64,000 bases of DNA from Microbacterium azadirachtae (GCF_000956505.1 NZ_JYIX01000031.1:62001-126000), one strand, 5' to 3'. Positions 52,088 to 61,563 are shown, counted from the first letter of the stretch. Program-made: numbers and translations. The notes: generated from the sequence alone by a model not told the origin.

Positions 52088-53380
52088 ATGCCGCCGTTCG
52101 TGCTCATCGGCCTCGCGGCCGTGATGCTGTGGTCCGTGGTCTCGCACCGCTTCGAGCGCTGGGGTGTGGCGGGTCCCGCCATGCTGCTCGTGCTGGGGGC
52201 CGCGACCACGGTCTGGAACATCGACGCCTACGGGGCGGCGATCGACTCGCCGGCCACGGAGAAGGTCGTCGAGATCATTCTCGCGATCCTGCTGTTCTCC
52301 GATGCCACCGAAGTGCGCGGCGGGATCTTCGGCGGCGAGGGCCGGGTCACCGCGCGCCTCGTGCTGATCGCCCTGCCGTTGTCCCTCATCCTCACTGCGA
52401 TCGCGAGCGGCTGGCTCATGCCGGAGTCGTTCGCGGTGATCGGCGTGATCGCCTGCGTGATCATGCCGACGGACTTCGCGCCCGCGACCCGGCTCCTGCG
52501 CTCGAAGCTGCTGCCAGAACGCATCCGGGCGATCCTGAACGTGGAGAGCGGCTACAACGACGGTCTCGTCTCGCCCATCTTCGGCATGGCGCTCCCGATC
52601 GCCGTCGTGCTCTCGCCGATCGTCCGTCAGTTCATCGCGACGGGATCCGACACGCTCACGATCGACGACGAGGATTTCGGGCACAACTTCGACAAGTTCC
52701 TAGAGGCGTTCCTCAATGCGGTCCCGGCCACGGCCGTGGCCGTGGCGATCGGCGTGGTGCTCGGAGGCGTGGTCGGGCTGGCCCTCCGCGCCGCCCGCCA
52801 TCGGGGAATCGCGGACGAGGGCGGGGCGCGCTTCGCGATGGTGCTGCTGCCGCTCATCGCCTACGGCATCGCGACGATCCCGGCGCTCGAGGCGAACGGC
52901 TTCGTGGCGGCGTTCGTCGCAGGGCTCATCTACCGCGTCACCCGCACACGCGGAATGGAGGAGCGCGTGATCCCGCATGCCGAGCTGCTTCTCGTGGAGG
53001 AGGTCGGCACCCTCACGGCGAACTTCGTCTGGTTCATGCTCGGCGGCGCGGCCCTCATCGTCTTCACGACGCCCTTCGACTGGCAGGTGCTGGTGCTCGT
53101 CCTGCTCGCCCTCACGGTGCTGCGCCTCGGGCCGGTGTACCTGTCGCTCCTGCGCAGCTCGGTGTCGCGCGCCGACCGCGTGAAGATCGGCCTGCTCGGA
53201 CCGCGTGGCACCGCCACGATCGTGTTCGGGCTGCTCGCGTACAACGCGCTCCCTGAACAGGACGGCAACCTCGTGCTCACGATCATGGTCGTCACCGTGG
53301 TCGGCAGCATTCTGCTGCACGGCGTCGCCGCGCCGTTCGCCCTGCGTGCGCTCGAGAAGAAGCGCACGGTTCCGGCCTGA
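52088..53380 (+). CDS. Cation/proton antiporter (CPA1/NhaP type)
   Basis: A 430-residue membrane protein with about 12 spans. The ion-binding region reads CVIMPTDFAPATRLLRSKLLP and then NVESGYNDGLVSPIFGM, matching the TD and ND motifs of NhaP-type exchangers. GLLGPRGTATIVFGLLAYN near the C-terminus is also typical. It starts 28 bases after the LysR gene and may be co-transcribed with it. Confidence 0.85.
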   Translation: MPPFVLIGLAAVMLWSVVSHRFERWGVAGPAMLLVLGAATTVWNIDAYGAAIDSPATEKVVEIILAILLFSDATEVRGGIFGGEGRVTARLVLIALPLSLILTAIASGWLMPESFAVIGVIACVIMPTDFAPATRLLRSKLLPERIRAILNVESGYNDGLVSPIFGMALPIAVVLSPIVRQFIATGSDTLTIDDEDFGHNFDKFLEAFLNAVPATAVAVAIGVVLGGVVGLALRAARHRGIADEGGARFAMVLLPLIAYGIATIPALEANGFVAAFVAGLIYRVTRTRGMEERVIPHAELLLVEEVGTLTANFVWFMLGGAALIVFTTPFDWQVLVLVLLALTVLRLGPVYLSLLRSSVSRADRVKIGLLGPRGTATIVFGLLAYNALPEQDGNLVLTIMVVTVVGSILLHGVAAPFALRALEKKRTVPA

Positions 53381-53458
53381 CCGAAACGGCGGGCACCGGC
53401 GACAGGAGCCCGTCCGCGGTCGCCATGCGCGAGGGCCGGGCGGATGCTGCCTTCGACA

Positions 53459-56002
53459 TCAGTGCTCCCCGCCGCGTCCCGTGATGGTCTGCACGAGCGC
53501 CAGGTACTCCTTCGGCGTGGCGTGCGGAAGGTAGGCCTCGCCGATCGCGAGTCCGATGTTCGCGAGCTGAGCGGGATCCGCGTAGGCCATGTGGATGGTC
53601 TCGTAGCGCGGGTTGAACTTGCTCTTGAACCGGAACAGCGACGTGAAGCCGTACGCCGGCTCCAGCATCCGGCCGAGCCACTCGAGCAGCCGGCTCATGA
53701 CCGTCGGGTCCCCGGGATCCTCCCCGGGCTTGGTGGCGAGCGGGGCGCCGGAGAGGCTCATGACCTGAGCGCCCTGCTCCTTCATGTGCAGGGCTGCCGA
53801 CGCGATGACGAACTCCATGATGCCGGGCATGGATCCGTCGCCTCGGCGCATGAAGTCGATGGTCCACCCGGTGACCCTGCCGTCGGTCCAGCTCGGCAGC
53901 CAGCTGGTCGTGGCCTCGATCCCGCCGTCCTTGTTGATCGCGAGGAAGATCCCGACATCCGGATCCTTGAGCTCCTCCATCCCGCCGAGCGTGAAGCCCA
54001 TCTCGGGGAGCTTCTTGTTCGCGACCCACTCCTCGCTGACGGCCTCGATCTCGGCGGTGTACTGCGCCGGAAGCTCGTCCCAGGCCGACCACAGCGTGGT
54101 GATGCCCTCGCGCTGGCCGCGGTTCAGCGGCTGGCGGATCTTCTGCCACGGCTTGCCGGCCAGCTCGAGTCCGGGGAGGTCGAGCACCGTCTCCTCGCCC
54201 ACGGACATGTGCTGCCATCCGAAGGACTGGAAGATCGGCAGATACTTCTCGTGGAAGCTGTAGAAGCACGCCGACCAGCCCTGCGCCTCGCAGTACGCGA
54301 CGAATCCCTCGACCGTCTTGCGCTCGGCCCCCTCGGCGCAGACCGGATCCGACATCGTCAACGCCACGCCCTTGATCACGCGGTAGGCGACCGCTCCCCG
54401 CCCGTCGTCGGTGAACCAGTAGGCGTTGCCGGGCCAGGTGCCCATGAAGCCGAGGGTGCCGCCGCCTCCTTCGCGCAGGAGAGTGCGGAAGCGCGCCTCT
54501 TCCGTGGTGTCGCGCTGCACCCCTGTGGCCCGGTAGAGCTGGACCGTCGCGAACACGAACACGGCCCAGAAGGCGACGCCCGTCCACTGGTAGACGAACA
54601 GTGCCGGGCCGTCGAGCGGAATCGCGTCCAGCGTCACATCGGGAAGGAATCCAGCCGGCACGAACGGCCGCAGCACGTCGCCCAGCAGCGCGGCGATCTC
54701 CGGAGGCCCCGCCAGGTAGTCGTCGCCGTCGACGAGACCCGTCACGACGTATCCGGCGGCGAACACCACGAACGCCCCCACGACGATGATCGCGAAGCGG
54801 ACGGCGGCAGGACGCGGAGCGGCCACCTGGAAGCGGCGCCGGGTGAGGAGCAGGAGCGCGACGAGAGCCAGAGGCAGGCAGGTCGCGAGCACGATGGCGA
54901 TCACGAACTCGGGGCCCACGACGTCGCGCACGCCCGCGTCGAACAGGTCGGTGAAGCCGAGCACGGTGCCGGTCAGCACCGCGACCGCGAGGTTCGAGAC
55001 GATCGCGAGGATCCAGGCCGCGCGCCGGCCGGTGCGCAGACCCCAGGCGGCGAGCAGCGCGAGCAGCAGCGGCACGAGGCTGATCAGGAACGGCCCTGGC
55101 CCGCCTGTCAGCACGGCGTCGGCCTGCTTGATGCACTCCGCGGTGAAATCCTGCGCGCACTCGGGCGAGACCTCGCCCGTCGTGTCGGGCGCGAAGCCGG
55201 ACACGACAAGACCCAGGGGGGAGTCCAATGAGTCGGAGATCAGCACGATGAGCGGACCCAGTCCGACCGCGGCCACGATCGCGGCGACGAGGGTGCGCAC
55301 CTCGCGGTACGAGCTGCGATGCCAGGAGCCGCGCGGGGTGTCCCGCGCCAGCAGGATGCCGGCGAGCAGGCCGAGCACCGCGGCGATGAGCCGGAAGACG
55401 CTGTTGCTGTCGGCGGCGTAGAGGGCGAACATCAGGAGCAGCGTGAAGCCGATGACCCTGATCCGGCGGCGCCACAGCGCGGGCGCCATTGCCGTCGCCG
55501 CCATGATCGTGCCGATGAGGCCGATCGACGGATCCGTGACGAGGTCGACGCTCTTCAGCAGCCCCCAGTCCGCGCCCCAGGCCGCGGTGAGCGTCTGCAG
55601 GCCGAGGCCGAGCAGTATCGCGACGACGCCCGTGACGACGAACACGCCCACGGCCCGCCAGGTCCCGAGCCGACGCTCGGCGTAGGCGCCCACCGTGAGC
55701 ACGAGCGCGAGGACGAGGATCCCGGCGATCAGCGAGTCCGGGATGAACAGCGCGGTGAGCGGGGTCCACCAGTAGCGGAGGTCGCCCGTGGTCACGACCC
55801 CCGCGGCGAACTCCTGCGGGAAGTCCCCCAGGAACGTGCGGAACCCGAACCCCGTACCGAACACGATGAGGGCGAGCGCGACGCTGAAGGGGTTCGCGCG
55901 CAGGTACCCCACGAAGGCGCCCTCCTTCCTCGGCGCCGGGGGAGTGCCCGGCGTCTCGGCGGTGGCGGTGCGGGCGGACAGTGCGGCATCGGATGCGGTC
56001 AT
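53459..56002 (-). CDS. MprF-like aminoacyl-lipid synthase fused to rhomboid-like membrane domain
   Basis: An 847-residue protein. The first 250 residues form a rhomboid-like membrane bundle, but the catalytic GxSG reads SIGLIG, so no protease activity is expected. More membrane segments follow to about 510. The C-terminal 330 residues are the DUF2156 GNAT-fold domain of MprF/LysX (TLGFMGTWPGNAYWFTDDGRGAVAYRV, KPWQKIRQPLNRG). Such enzymes move an amino acid from aminoacyl-tRNA onto a membrane lipid. Which amino acid and lipid cannot be read. An esterase gene lies 49 bases upstream on the same strand. Confidence 0.82.
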   Translation of the reverse strand: MTASDAALSARTATAETPGTPPAPRKEGAFVGYLRANPFSVALALIVFGTGFGFRTFLGDFPQEFAAGVVTTGDLRYWWTPLTALFIPDSLIAGILVLALVLTVGAYAERRLGTWRAVGVFVVTGVVAILLGLGLQTLTAAWGADWGLLKSVDLVTDPSIGLIGTIMAATAMAPALWRRRIRVIGFTLLLMFALYAADSNSVFRLIAAVLGLLAGILLARDTPRGSWHRSSYREVRTLVAAIVAAVGLGPLIVLISDSLDSPLGLVVSGFAPDTTGEVSPECAQDFTAECIKQADAVLTGGPGPFLISLVPLLLALLAAWGLRTGRRAAWILAIVSNLAVAVLTGTVLGFTDLFDAGVRDVVGPEFVIAIVLATCLPLALVALLLLTRRRFQVAAPRPAAVRFAIIVVGAFVVFAAGYVVTGLVDGDDYLAGPPEIAALLGDVLRPFVPAGFLPDVTLDAIPLDGPALFVYQWTGVAFWAVFVFATVQLYRATGVQRDTTEEARFRTLLREGGGGTLGFMGTWPGNAYWFTDDGRGAVAYRVIKGVALTMSDPVCAEGAERKTVEGFVAYCEAQGWSACFYSFHEKYLPIFQSFGWQHMSVGEETVLDLPGLELAGKPWQKIRQPLNRGQREGITTLWSAWDELPAQYTAEIEAVSEEWVANKKLPEMGFTLGGMEELKDPDVGIFLAINKDGGIEATTSWLPSWTDGRVTGWTIDFMRRGDGSMPGIMEFVIASAALHMKEQGAQVMSLSGAPLATKPGEDPGDPTVMSRLLEWLGRMLEPAYGFTSLFRFKSKFNPRYETIHMAYADPAQLANIGLAIGEAYLPHATPKEYLALVQTITGRGGEH

Positions 56003-56051
56003 GCGCTGCTTTCTCTGCGAGAGGCGTGGTCGCGGGATCGGAAGGGAACGG

Positions 56052-57353
56052 TCAGGGGGCGGAGAGCCCGAGGTGTTTGTACAGCAGCTCCATCGCGAAC
56101 GGAATGCCGCCGTTGAGGGCTGAGGCCAAGTGATCGGCCCCTGGAACCACGTGGAAGGTCGTCGTGAAGCCGGCTTCCTCGGCCTGTTTCTTGTTCATCT
56201 CCACCCCGGGGAGGAAGGCCGCATCCTTCTCGCCGACCGTGAAGATGGCGAGGTGCCCGGCGAACTTCCCCTGGTTCTCTGCGATCCCCGCGGTCGCCTT
56301 GTTCGCTTCGAAGGCGGCCTTGTCGCCGTTGAAGATGGTCTTCACCGCGCCGTCGATCCACTCGATCCCCGGGAACTCATCGGACGAGATGCCGATCACG
56401 TTGCCCCAGATGTCGGGATGATGGGTCGCCCAGGTGAAGGCGCAGGCCCCGCCGTTCGAGTAGCCCATGATCGTCCAGTACTTGTGGTCGAGCAGAACAG
56501 GAAGCTTGTTCGTCGCGTAGTCGGGGATGTCCTTGTTGAAGTAGGCCGGCACATCGCCGTACTTGTCGGACTTGGCGCACACGGGATCCTGGTTCTCGTT
56601 GCCGAGCTGATCGGCGACGATCACGATCGGCGCGAGCCCCTTGTTCTTCTCCGCGAGCCGATCGAGCGCGGACGCGATGAACGACGGGTCGGGGTTGCCG
56701 GGGTAGCCCATCATCATGACGACCAGGGGGAGCCGCGGCGGATCCTTCGTGAGCGCGGCCGGGGGAACGTAGATCGTGGCGTCGCGGGGCGTGAAGCGAC
56801 CGGAGGAAGGAATCGCCTGCTTGCCGCTCAGCAACCAGGTCTTGCCGGTCTTCGGCATGTCCTCCGGCGGCGTCCAGGTCTTGTACAGCGGCCCGTCCGC
56901 GACCTGCGTCGGACCGGGCGTGGGAAGGCCGTCGAACCGCTCCTCCGTCGAGATCCCGAACATCGAGCCCACGGTCTTGTTGATCCCGAACGCGGCGTTG
57001 ACGCCGAGGGTCGTGGACAGCAGTGCGAGGATCACGACCAGCACCGCGACGATCCTGCGCCATGCCCGGCGCTCCCACAGCGACACGATCCCGATCAGCG
57101 TCCCCGCGAAGCCGGCCGGCACCCAGAAGGTGCACGCGAACGGCAGCTGTCCGCCGAACGCGTCCGTCGCATTCGCCCAGAGCACCAGCGCGACGCCGCC
57201 GCCGATCCCGAGCGCCAGGGCGCCGATGACGCGCCACAGCCAGGCCGGGGTCGGGCGGCGGATCAGCAGCACGACGACGCCGACGATCGTCAAGCCCCAG
57301 ATCACGAGCGGGAGCGGCCCGTCGATGATGCCGAGTTTGAAGAACCAGGTCAT
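56052..57353 (-). CDS. Membrane-anchored esterase (antigen-85/esterase-D fold)
   Basis: A 433-residue protein with four N-terminal membrane segments and an extracytoplasmic alpha/beta hydrolase. The nucleophile elbow is GYSNGG, the catalytic His is in GADHLAS, and RLPLVVMMMGYPGN forms the core strand. It is the first gene of a two-gene operon with the MprF-like synthase. Such synthases are known to pair with hydrolases that remove the amino acid from the lipid, so that role is likely but unproven. AGGAG precedes the ATG. Confidence 0.78.
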   Translation of the reverse strand: MTWFFKLGIIDGPLPLVIWGLTIVGVVVLLIRRPTPAWLWRVIGALALGIGGGVALVLWANATDAFGGQLPFACTFWVPAGFAGTLIGIVSLWERRAWRRIVAVLVVILALLSTTLGVNAAFGINKTVGSMFGISTEERFDGLPTPGPTQVADGPLYKTWTPPEDMPKTGKTWLLSGKQAIPSSGRFTPRDATIYVPPAALTKDPPRLPLVVMMMGYPGNPDPSFIASALDRLAEKNKGLAPIVIVADQLGNENQDPVCAKSDKYGDVPAYFNKDIPDYATNKLPVLLDHKYWTIMGYSNGGACAFTWATHHPDIWGNVIGISSDEFPGIEWIDGAVKTIFNGDKAAFEANKATAGIAENQGKFAGHLAIFTVGEKDAAFLPGVEMNKKQAEEAGFTTTFHVVPGADHLASALNGGIPFAMELLYKHLGLSAP

Positions 57354-57404
57354 CGGAGGCTCCTTGTCCGTAGGCCGGCATGTCGGGGGCGAGGCACGAG
57401 CGAC

Positions 57405-57410
57405 TATAGT
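57405..57410 (+). promoter_or_regulatory. -10 element upstream of glyS
   Basis: TATAGT within the palindrome ACTATAGT lies 49 bases before glyS, with a weak -35 TGTCGG 18 bases upstream. It sits between glyS and the divergent esterase operon. Confidence 0.5.
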
Positions 57411-57459
57411 CCTCAGCGTTCGCGCACCCCGGTGCTGCTCTACGTGATGAGGAGATCCC

Positions 57460-58848
57460 ATGGACCAGTCGGAGCGGCTCGAGGCCGCCATCGCACTCGC
57501 ACAGCATCGCGGGTTCGTGTTCCCCTCGGGGGACATCTACGGCGGCACCCGTTCGGCCTGGGACTACGGCCCCTACGGGGTTGCCCTTAAGGAGAACATC
57601 AAGCGCCAGTGGTGGAAGACGTTCGTGCAGCGCCGCGGCGACATGGTCGGGCTGGACTCGGCGATCATCCTCCCCACCGCGGTCTGGGAGTCGTCCGGGC
57701 ACCTCAAGGTCTTCAGCGACCCGCTCACGGAGTCGCTCGTGACGCACAAGCGCTACCGTGCCGACCACCTGTTCGAGGCCTATGAGGAGAAGCACGGGCA
57801 CCCGCCGGAGAACGGCCTCGCCGACATCCCGGATCCGGAGCATCCGGACAAGGTCGGGCAGTGGACGGAGATCAAGATGTTCTCCGGCATGGTCAAGACC
57901 TACCTCGGCGTCGTCGACGACGAGTCGGGCCTGCACTACATGCGACCGGAGACCGCACAGGGCATCTTCACCGATTTCAAGGCAGTGCAGCAGACCATGC
58001 GCCGCAAGCCCCCGTTCGGCATCGGGCAGATCGGCAAGGCGTTCCGCAACGAGATCACGCCGGGCAACTTCATCTTCCGCACGCGCGAGTTCGAGCAGAT
58101 GGAGATCGAGTTCTTCGTCCAGCCCGGCACCGACGAGGAGTGGCAGCAGACCTGGATGGATCTCTGCTGGAAGTGGTTCACCGGTCTGGGCGTCGACCCC
58201 GAGAACATCCGCTGGTTCGAGCACCCGAAGGACAAGCTCGCGCACTACTCGAAGCGCACCGTGGACATCGAGTACCGGTTCGGCTTCGTCGGGTCCGAGT
58301 GGGGCGAGCTGATGGGCGTCGCCAACAGGACGGACTACGACCTCTCGGTGCACCAGGAGAAGTCCGGCAAGGACCTGTCCTACTTCGACCCCGCGACCAA
58401 CGAGAAGTACATCCCGTACGTGATCGAGCCCTCGTTCGGCCTCACCCGTGCGCTGATGGCGTTCCTCGTCGACGCCTATCACGTCGAGGAGACCACCACC
58501 GCCGACGGCAAGACCGACAGCCGCACGGTCCTGAGGCTCGACCCGCGCCTGGCGCCGTTCAAGATCGCCGTGCTGCCGCTGTCCCGCAACGAGCGTCTGG
58601 TGCCCACGGCGAAGGAGGTCGCCGACCTGCTCCGCGAGCACTGGGACGTCGACTACGACGACGCCCAGGCGATCGGCCGCCGCTATCGCCGCCAGGACGA
58701 GGTCGGCACGCCGTACTGCGTGACGGTGGACTTCGACTCCCTCGAGGACCACGCCGTGACGGTGCGCGACCGCGACACGATGCAGCAGGTGCGCATCCCG
58801 ATCGATCAGCTGGTCTCGCACTTCGCGGGGCTGCTCGTCGGGGTCTGA
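57460..58848 (+). CDS. glyS: Glycyl-tRNA synthetase (dimeric type)
   Basis: A 462-residue class II synthetase that charges tRNA-Gly. [34 protein letters not shown] and the C-terminal anticodon-binding domain ([14 protein letters not shown]) identify the alpha2 type used by actinobacteria. It should be the cell's essential GlyRS. A structurally odd tRNA-Gly gene lies 1.5 kb downstream. Confidence 0.95.
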   Translation: MDQSERLEAAIALAQHRGFVFPSGDIYGGTRSAWDYGPYGVALKENIKRQWWKTFVQRRGDMVGLDSAIILPTAVWESSGHLKVFSDPLTESLVTHKRYRADHLFEAYEEKHGHPPENGLADIPDPEHPDKVGQWTEIKMFSGMVKTYLGVVDDESGLHYMRPETAQGIFTDFKAVQQTMRRKPPFGIGQIGKAFRNEITPGNFIFRTREFEQMEIEFFVQPGTDEEWQQTWMDLCWKWFTGLGVDPENIRWFEHPKDKLAHYSKRTVDIEYRFGFVGSEWGELMGVANRTDYDLSVHQEKSGKDLSYFDPATNEKYIPYVIEPSFGLTRALMAFLVDAYHVEETTTADGKTDSRTVLRLDPRLAPFKIAVLPLSRNERLVPTAKEVADLLREHWDVDYDDAQAIGRRYRRQDEVGTPYCVTVDFDSLEDHAVTVRDRDTMQQVRIPIDQLVSHFAGLLVGV

Positions 58849-58856
58849 GCCGGCGC

Positions 58857-59549
58857 ATGCGACGCAGGGCGCACCCGCGGATCGCCGGGGTCGTGGCGGG
58901 CATCGTGCTCGCCACGGCCCTCGGCGGGTGCGCCTCCGCACCCGCGCCGCCGGTGACGCCCGCCCCGAGCAGCACCGCGGGGAAGCTCCTGGTGGCGGTC
59001 GGCAACTCCTTCGTCGGCGGATCCGCGATGGACTCGGGCACCGCCCGACGCTGGCCGGGGCTGGTCGCGATGCGGCTCGGCATGCGGCTGGACGTGATCT
59101 CCGCCGGGTCGTCGGGATATGCGGATCCGGGGGACGCCGGGCTCACCTATCGCGACCTCGTGCGCGAGATCCCCTCCGGCGCGGACGTGGTGGTCATCAT
59201 GGGCAGCGACGACGACGCCCCCTACCCGCCGGATGAGATCGAGCGCGAGGCGCGGGTCGCCCTCGGCGAGGCGGTCGTGCGCGCCCCGCACGCGCAGATC
59301 ATCGTGACGAGCACGCCCTGGGTCGTGAAGGATCCGGACGTCGGGATCGAGAACACGAGGGATGCGGTCAAGGCCGCCGCGTCCGAGCTCGGACTGGAGT
59401 ACATCGACGGGCTGGGAACCTGGCTCGTGACCGGTCCTCCGGGGCAGATCGGCGCCGACGGACTTCACCCGACCGACCTCGGCCACGCCCGGCTCGCGGA
59501 CGCCCTGGTGGGCCCGATCCGTGCGGCCGCCGAGCGCGCCCACGGATGA
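58857..59549 (+). CDS. SGNH-hydrolase-like lipoprotein
   Basis: A 230-residue lipoprotein with lipobox LGGC. The fold follows SGNH/GDSL hydrolases: VAVGNSFVGGSA (block I, with Asn for the usual Asp), SAGSSGYADPG (block II) and GADGLHPTDLGH (block V with catalytic Asp and His). Block III reads IMGSDDD, so the oxyanion Asn of GxND is missing. It may be a weak or altered esterase. It follows glyS by eight bases. Confidence 0.7.
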   Translation: MRRRAHPRIAGVVAGIVLATALGGCASAPAPPVTPAPSSTAGKLLVAVGNSFVGGSAMDSGTARRWPGLVAMRLGMRLDVISAGSSGYADPGDAGLTYRDLVREIPSGADVVVIMGSDDDAPYPPDEIEREARVALGEAVVRAPHAQIIVTSTPWVVKDPDVGIENTRDAVKAAASELGLEYIDGLGTWLVTGPPGQIGADGLHPTDLGHARLADALVGPIRAAAERAHG

Positions 59550-59576
59550 GCCGCGGGGCGGCTCCCGCGCGCGGAC

Positions 59577-60236
59577 TCAGATCCCGAGCCGGGGCAGCTG
59601 CCAGTCGAAGACGAAGGCCAGCAGGCGCAGCAGGAACGCGACCAGGAAGCCGGCGAGCAGTGCGAGTCCTCGTGCCCGCGTCCAGCGCAGCAGCATCCCC
59701 GTGGTGAGCGCTCCGGCCAGCGCCGCCGTGCCGTAGACGCTCTGCGACAGTACGAACGGGACCCGGTTCAGGAGCACGTCGCGCACCAGCCCGCCGCCCG
59801 TGGCCGTCATCGTGCCGAGGGCGGCGACCACCCAGAGGTTGGCGCCGCGGGCGGCCGCCTTCTCCGCGCCTCCGACCGCGAACAGGGCGAGGCCCACGGC
59901 GTCCGCCGCGGCGAGGGCGAGAGCGGGGATCTCGTCGATCGCGGCGAGCACTCCGAAGGTGCCGAGCGACGCTCCGAGGGCGACGATGATCCGGATCCGC
60001 GACGAGAACGCGGCAGGGGGGAGGTCGCCGAGCAGCACATCGCGGAGGATGCCGCCGGCGAGTGCCACGATGAAGCCCACCACGAGCACGCCCAGCAGAT
60101 CCAGCCCGGCGTGCGCGGCCGCCGCCGCTCCTTCGACGGCGAACAGGCCCGTCGCGACGATGTCGACGGTGTCGAAGAGGCGAGCGCTGACGGCAGGGCG
60201 TGGCGTCGCGGCGAAAGGAGGCGCAGTGGTCTTCAC
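59577..60236 (-). CDS. TRIC-family cation channel (UPF0126)
   Basis: A 219-residue membrane protein with seven segments in two related halves. GGILRDVLLGDLPPA and GGGLVRDVLLNRVPFVL are the duplicated glycine-rich motifs that line the pore in TRIC channels. Monovalent cation conduction is the family role. It is monocistronic. Confidence 0.88.
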   Translation of the reverse strand: MKTTAPPFAATPRPAVSARLFDTVDIVATGLFAVEGAAAAAHAGLDLLGVLVVGFIVALAGGILRDVLLGDLPPAAFSSRIRIIVALGASLGTFGVLAAIDEIPALALAAADAVGLALFAVGGAEKAAARGANLWVVAALGTMTATGGGLVRDVLLNRVPFVLSQSVYGTAALAGALTTGMLLRWTRARGLALLAGFLVAFLLRLLAFVFDWQLPRLGI

Positions 60237-60316
60237 GAGGACATCTCAGCACCCCGCGGGGGGACGGCTCCGGATCGTCGCGGCGCGGCGGATCCGGCGC
60301 TGCGGCCAGAGAAGAG

Positions 60317-60348
60317 GAACAGCCCCCGGCGGATGCCGGGGGCTGTTC
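60317..60348 (-). terminator. Terminator of the tRNA-Gly gene
   Basis: GAACAGCCCCCGGC pairs perfectly over 14 bp across a four-base loop, two bases after the tRNA 3' CCA on the minus strand, and is followed by CTCTTCTCT. Such a dedicated strong terminator argues that the tRNA gene is expressed. Confidence 0.9.
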
Positions 60349-60350
60349 GG

Positions 60351-60425
60351 TGGAGCGAGTGGCAGGAGTTGAACACTGCATCTTCGACCGGGAAGGCCAA
60401 CATTCTGACGTTGAACTACACTCGC
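60351..60425 (-). tRNA. tRNA-Gly(UCC), structurally atypical
   Basis: A cloverleaf of 75 bases with encoded CCA. Acceptor stem GCGAGTG/CACTCGC has seven perfect pairs. Bacterial glycine identity elements are present: G1-C72, C2-G71, U73 and anticodon C35-C36. The anticodon arm is TTGGC-CTTCCCG-GTCGA, giving UCC with an unusual pyrimidine at position 37. The D-loop AACGTCA lacks the G18-G19 pair of normal tRNAs, and the T-stem has an extra base (GCAGTG against CCTGC). It is either decaying or a specialised tRNA with a weakened elbow. Confidence 0.7.
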
Positions 60426-60679
60426 GGGGCGTCCCCTTGCGGCGACTGCGAAAAACATAGCACCGCAGTGCTCCGAGCGCACCGGTCTCCTACGGTGAAA
60501 CCCGTAGTCGCGACGCGGGCGGGCAGGCCGCGACTCTCGGGGAGCCGGGATCCGGTGCGGCGGGATCCGGTCGCCGATACGGGCAACCACGTACCGCTCC
60601 CGCCGCCCGAGCCCCGAGAATCCGCCCTGTCTCCGCCGGTGGCGGAAGGGGGTCGCTGCGAGCCCCTAGGGTCTGCGGC
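60426..60679. promoter_or_regulatory. Intergenic region between tRNA-Gly and deacetylase gene
   Basis: About 250 bases without a gene. On the minus strand TATGTT near 60450 could be the tRNA -10. AGCAC-CGCA-GTGCT (about 60460-60473) is a small palindrome. On the plus strand TAGGGT (60667-60672), seven bases before the deacetylase ATG, is a likely leaderless -10. Confidence 0.45.
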
Positions 60680-61531
60680 ATGGGGCAGACCGGGGCGAGG
60701 GGGACCAGTGCGTGGGGGCGCCGGACGTTCTTGGGGGCGTCCGGGCTGGCACTGGGGGCCCTGCTGACGTCCTGCGAGGCGACGCCGGAGACGGTCCGCC
60801 CCGCGGGTGCCCCGTCGAGCCCGTCCCCGCCGTCCCCGACTCCGACTCCCACTCCTACGCCGACGCCCACACCGCCCCCGGCACCGACCCTGGCGAAGGT
60901 CCCGGCGCCGCACGAGGCGTTCACCGGCCTGCCCGGCGAGGGGAACCTGCTCGCCTGGACCGTCGACGACGGCACCGACTCGTCCGTCGTGCGCGCGTAT
61001 GCGCAGTTCGCGCACGAGACCGGAACGCGGCTGACGCTGTTCGCCACCGCCTCCTACCCCGCGTGGGCGGAGAACGTGGACGTGCTGGCGCCGCTCGTCG
61101 CCTCGGGCCAGGTGCAGATCGGCAACCACACCTGGTCGCACCCCGATCTCACCTTGCTGTCCGACCGGGGCATCGTGGATGAGCTGCAGCGCACGCACGA
61201 TCGGATCGGCGAGCTGTTCGGCGTCGATGCTCGCCCGTTCTATCGCCCGCCGTTCGGATTCCATGACCGACGGGTGCGCGCCGCCGCAGCGTCGATCGGC
61301 TACACCGCGCCCGCCCTCTGGTACGGCTCGCTCGCCGATTCCGGTCTCATCCCCGCGGAGGAGATCGTCCGTCTCGGGCACGAGTGGCTGCTTCCGCAGC
61401 ACGTCGTGATCGGGCACCTCAACCACCCGCCCGTGACGACCGTCTTCCCGCAGCTCACCCGGATCATCGCGGAGCGCGGGCTCGTCACGGTCACGCTGAA
61501 CGACGTGTTCACGAGCGAACACCACCCCTGA
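60680..61531 (+). CDS. Exported polysaccharide deacetylase (NodB family)
   Basis: A 283-residue CE4-type deacetylase. The N-terminus has twin Arg (GRRTFLGASG) and ends in LLTSC, so it may be a Tat-exported lipoprotein. A Pro/Thr linker (about seven PT repeats) precedes the catalytic domain with WTVDDGTDSS (catalytic Asp), metal ligands NHTWSHPDL and RPPFGFH. Likely substrates are cell-wall or capsular N-acetylated glycans. Confidence 0.85.
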   Translation: MGQTGARGTSAWGRRTFLGASGLALGALLTSCEATPETVRPAGAPSSPSPPSPTPTPTPTPTPTPPPAPTLAKVPAPHEAFTGLPGEGNLLAWTVDDGTDSSVVRAYAQFAHETGTRLTLFATASYPAWAENVDVLAPLVASGQVQIGNHTWSHPDLTLLSDRGIVDELQRTHDRIGELFGVDARPFYRPPFGFHDRRVRAAAASIGYTAPALWYGSLADSGLIPAEEIVRLGHEWLLPQHVVIGHLNHPPVTTVFPQLTRIIAERGLVTVTLNDVFTSEHHP

Positions 61532-61563
61532 GGGCACGCACGTCGGGACGGAGCCCGCGGTGC

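Noticed and set aside
60426-60679. Second tRNA or small ORF upstream of tRNA-Gly
   Set aside because: No cloverleaf arms or coding pattern found; only a short palindrome and promoter-like hexamers.
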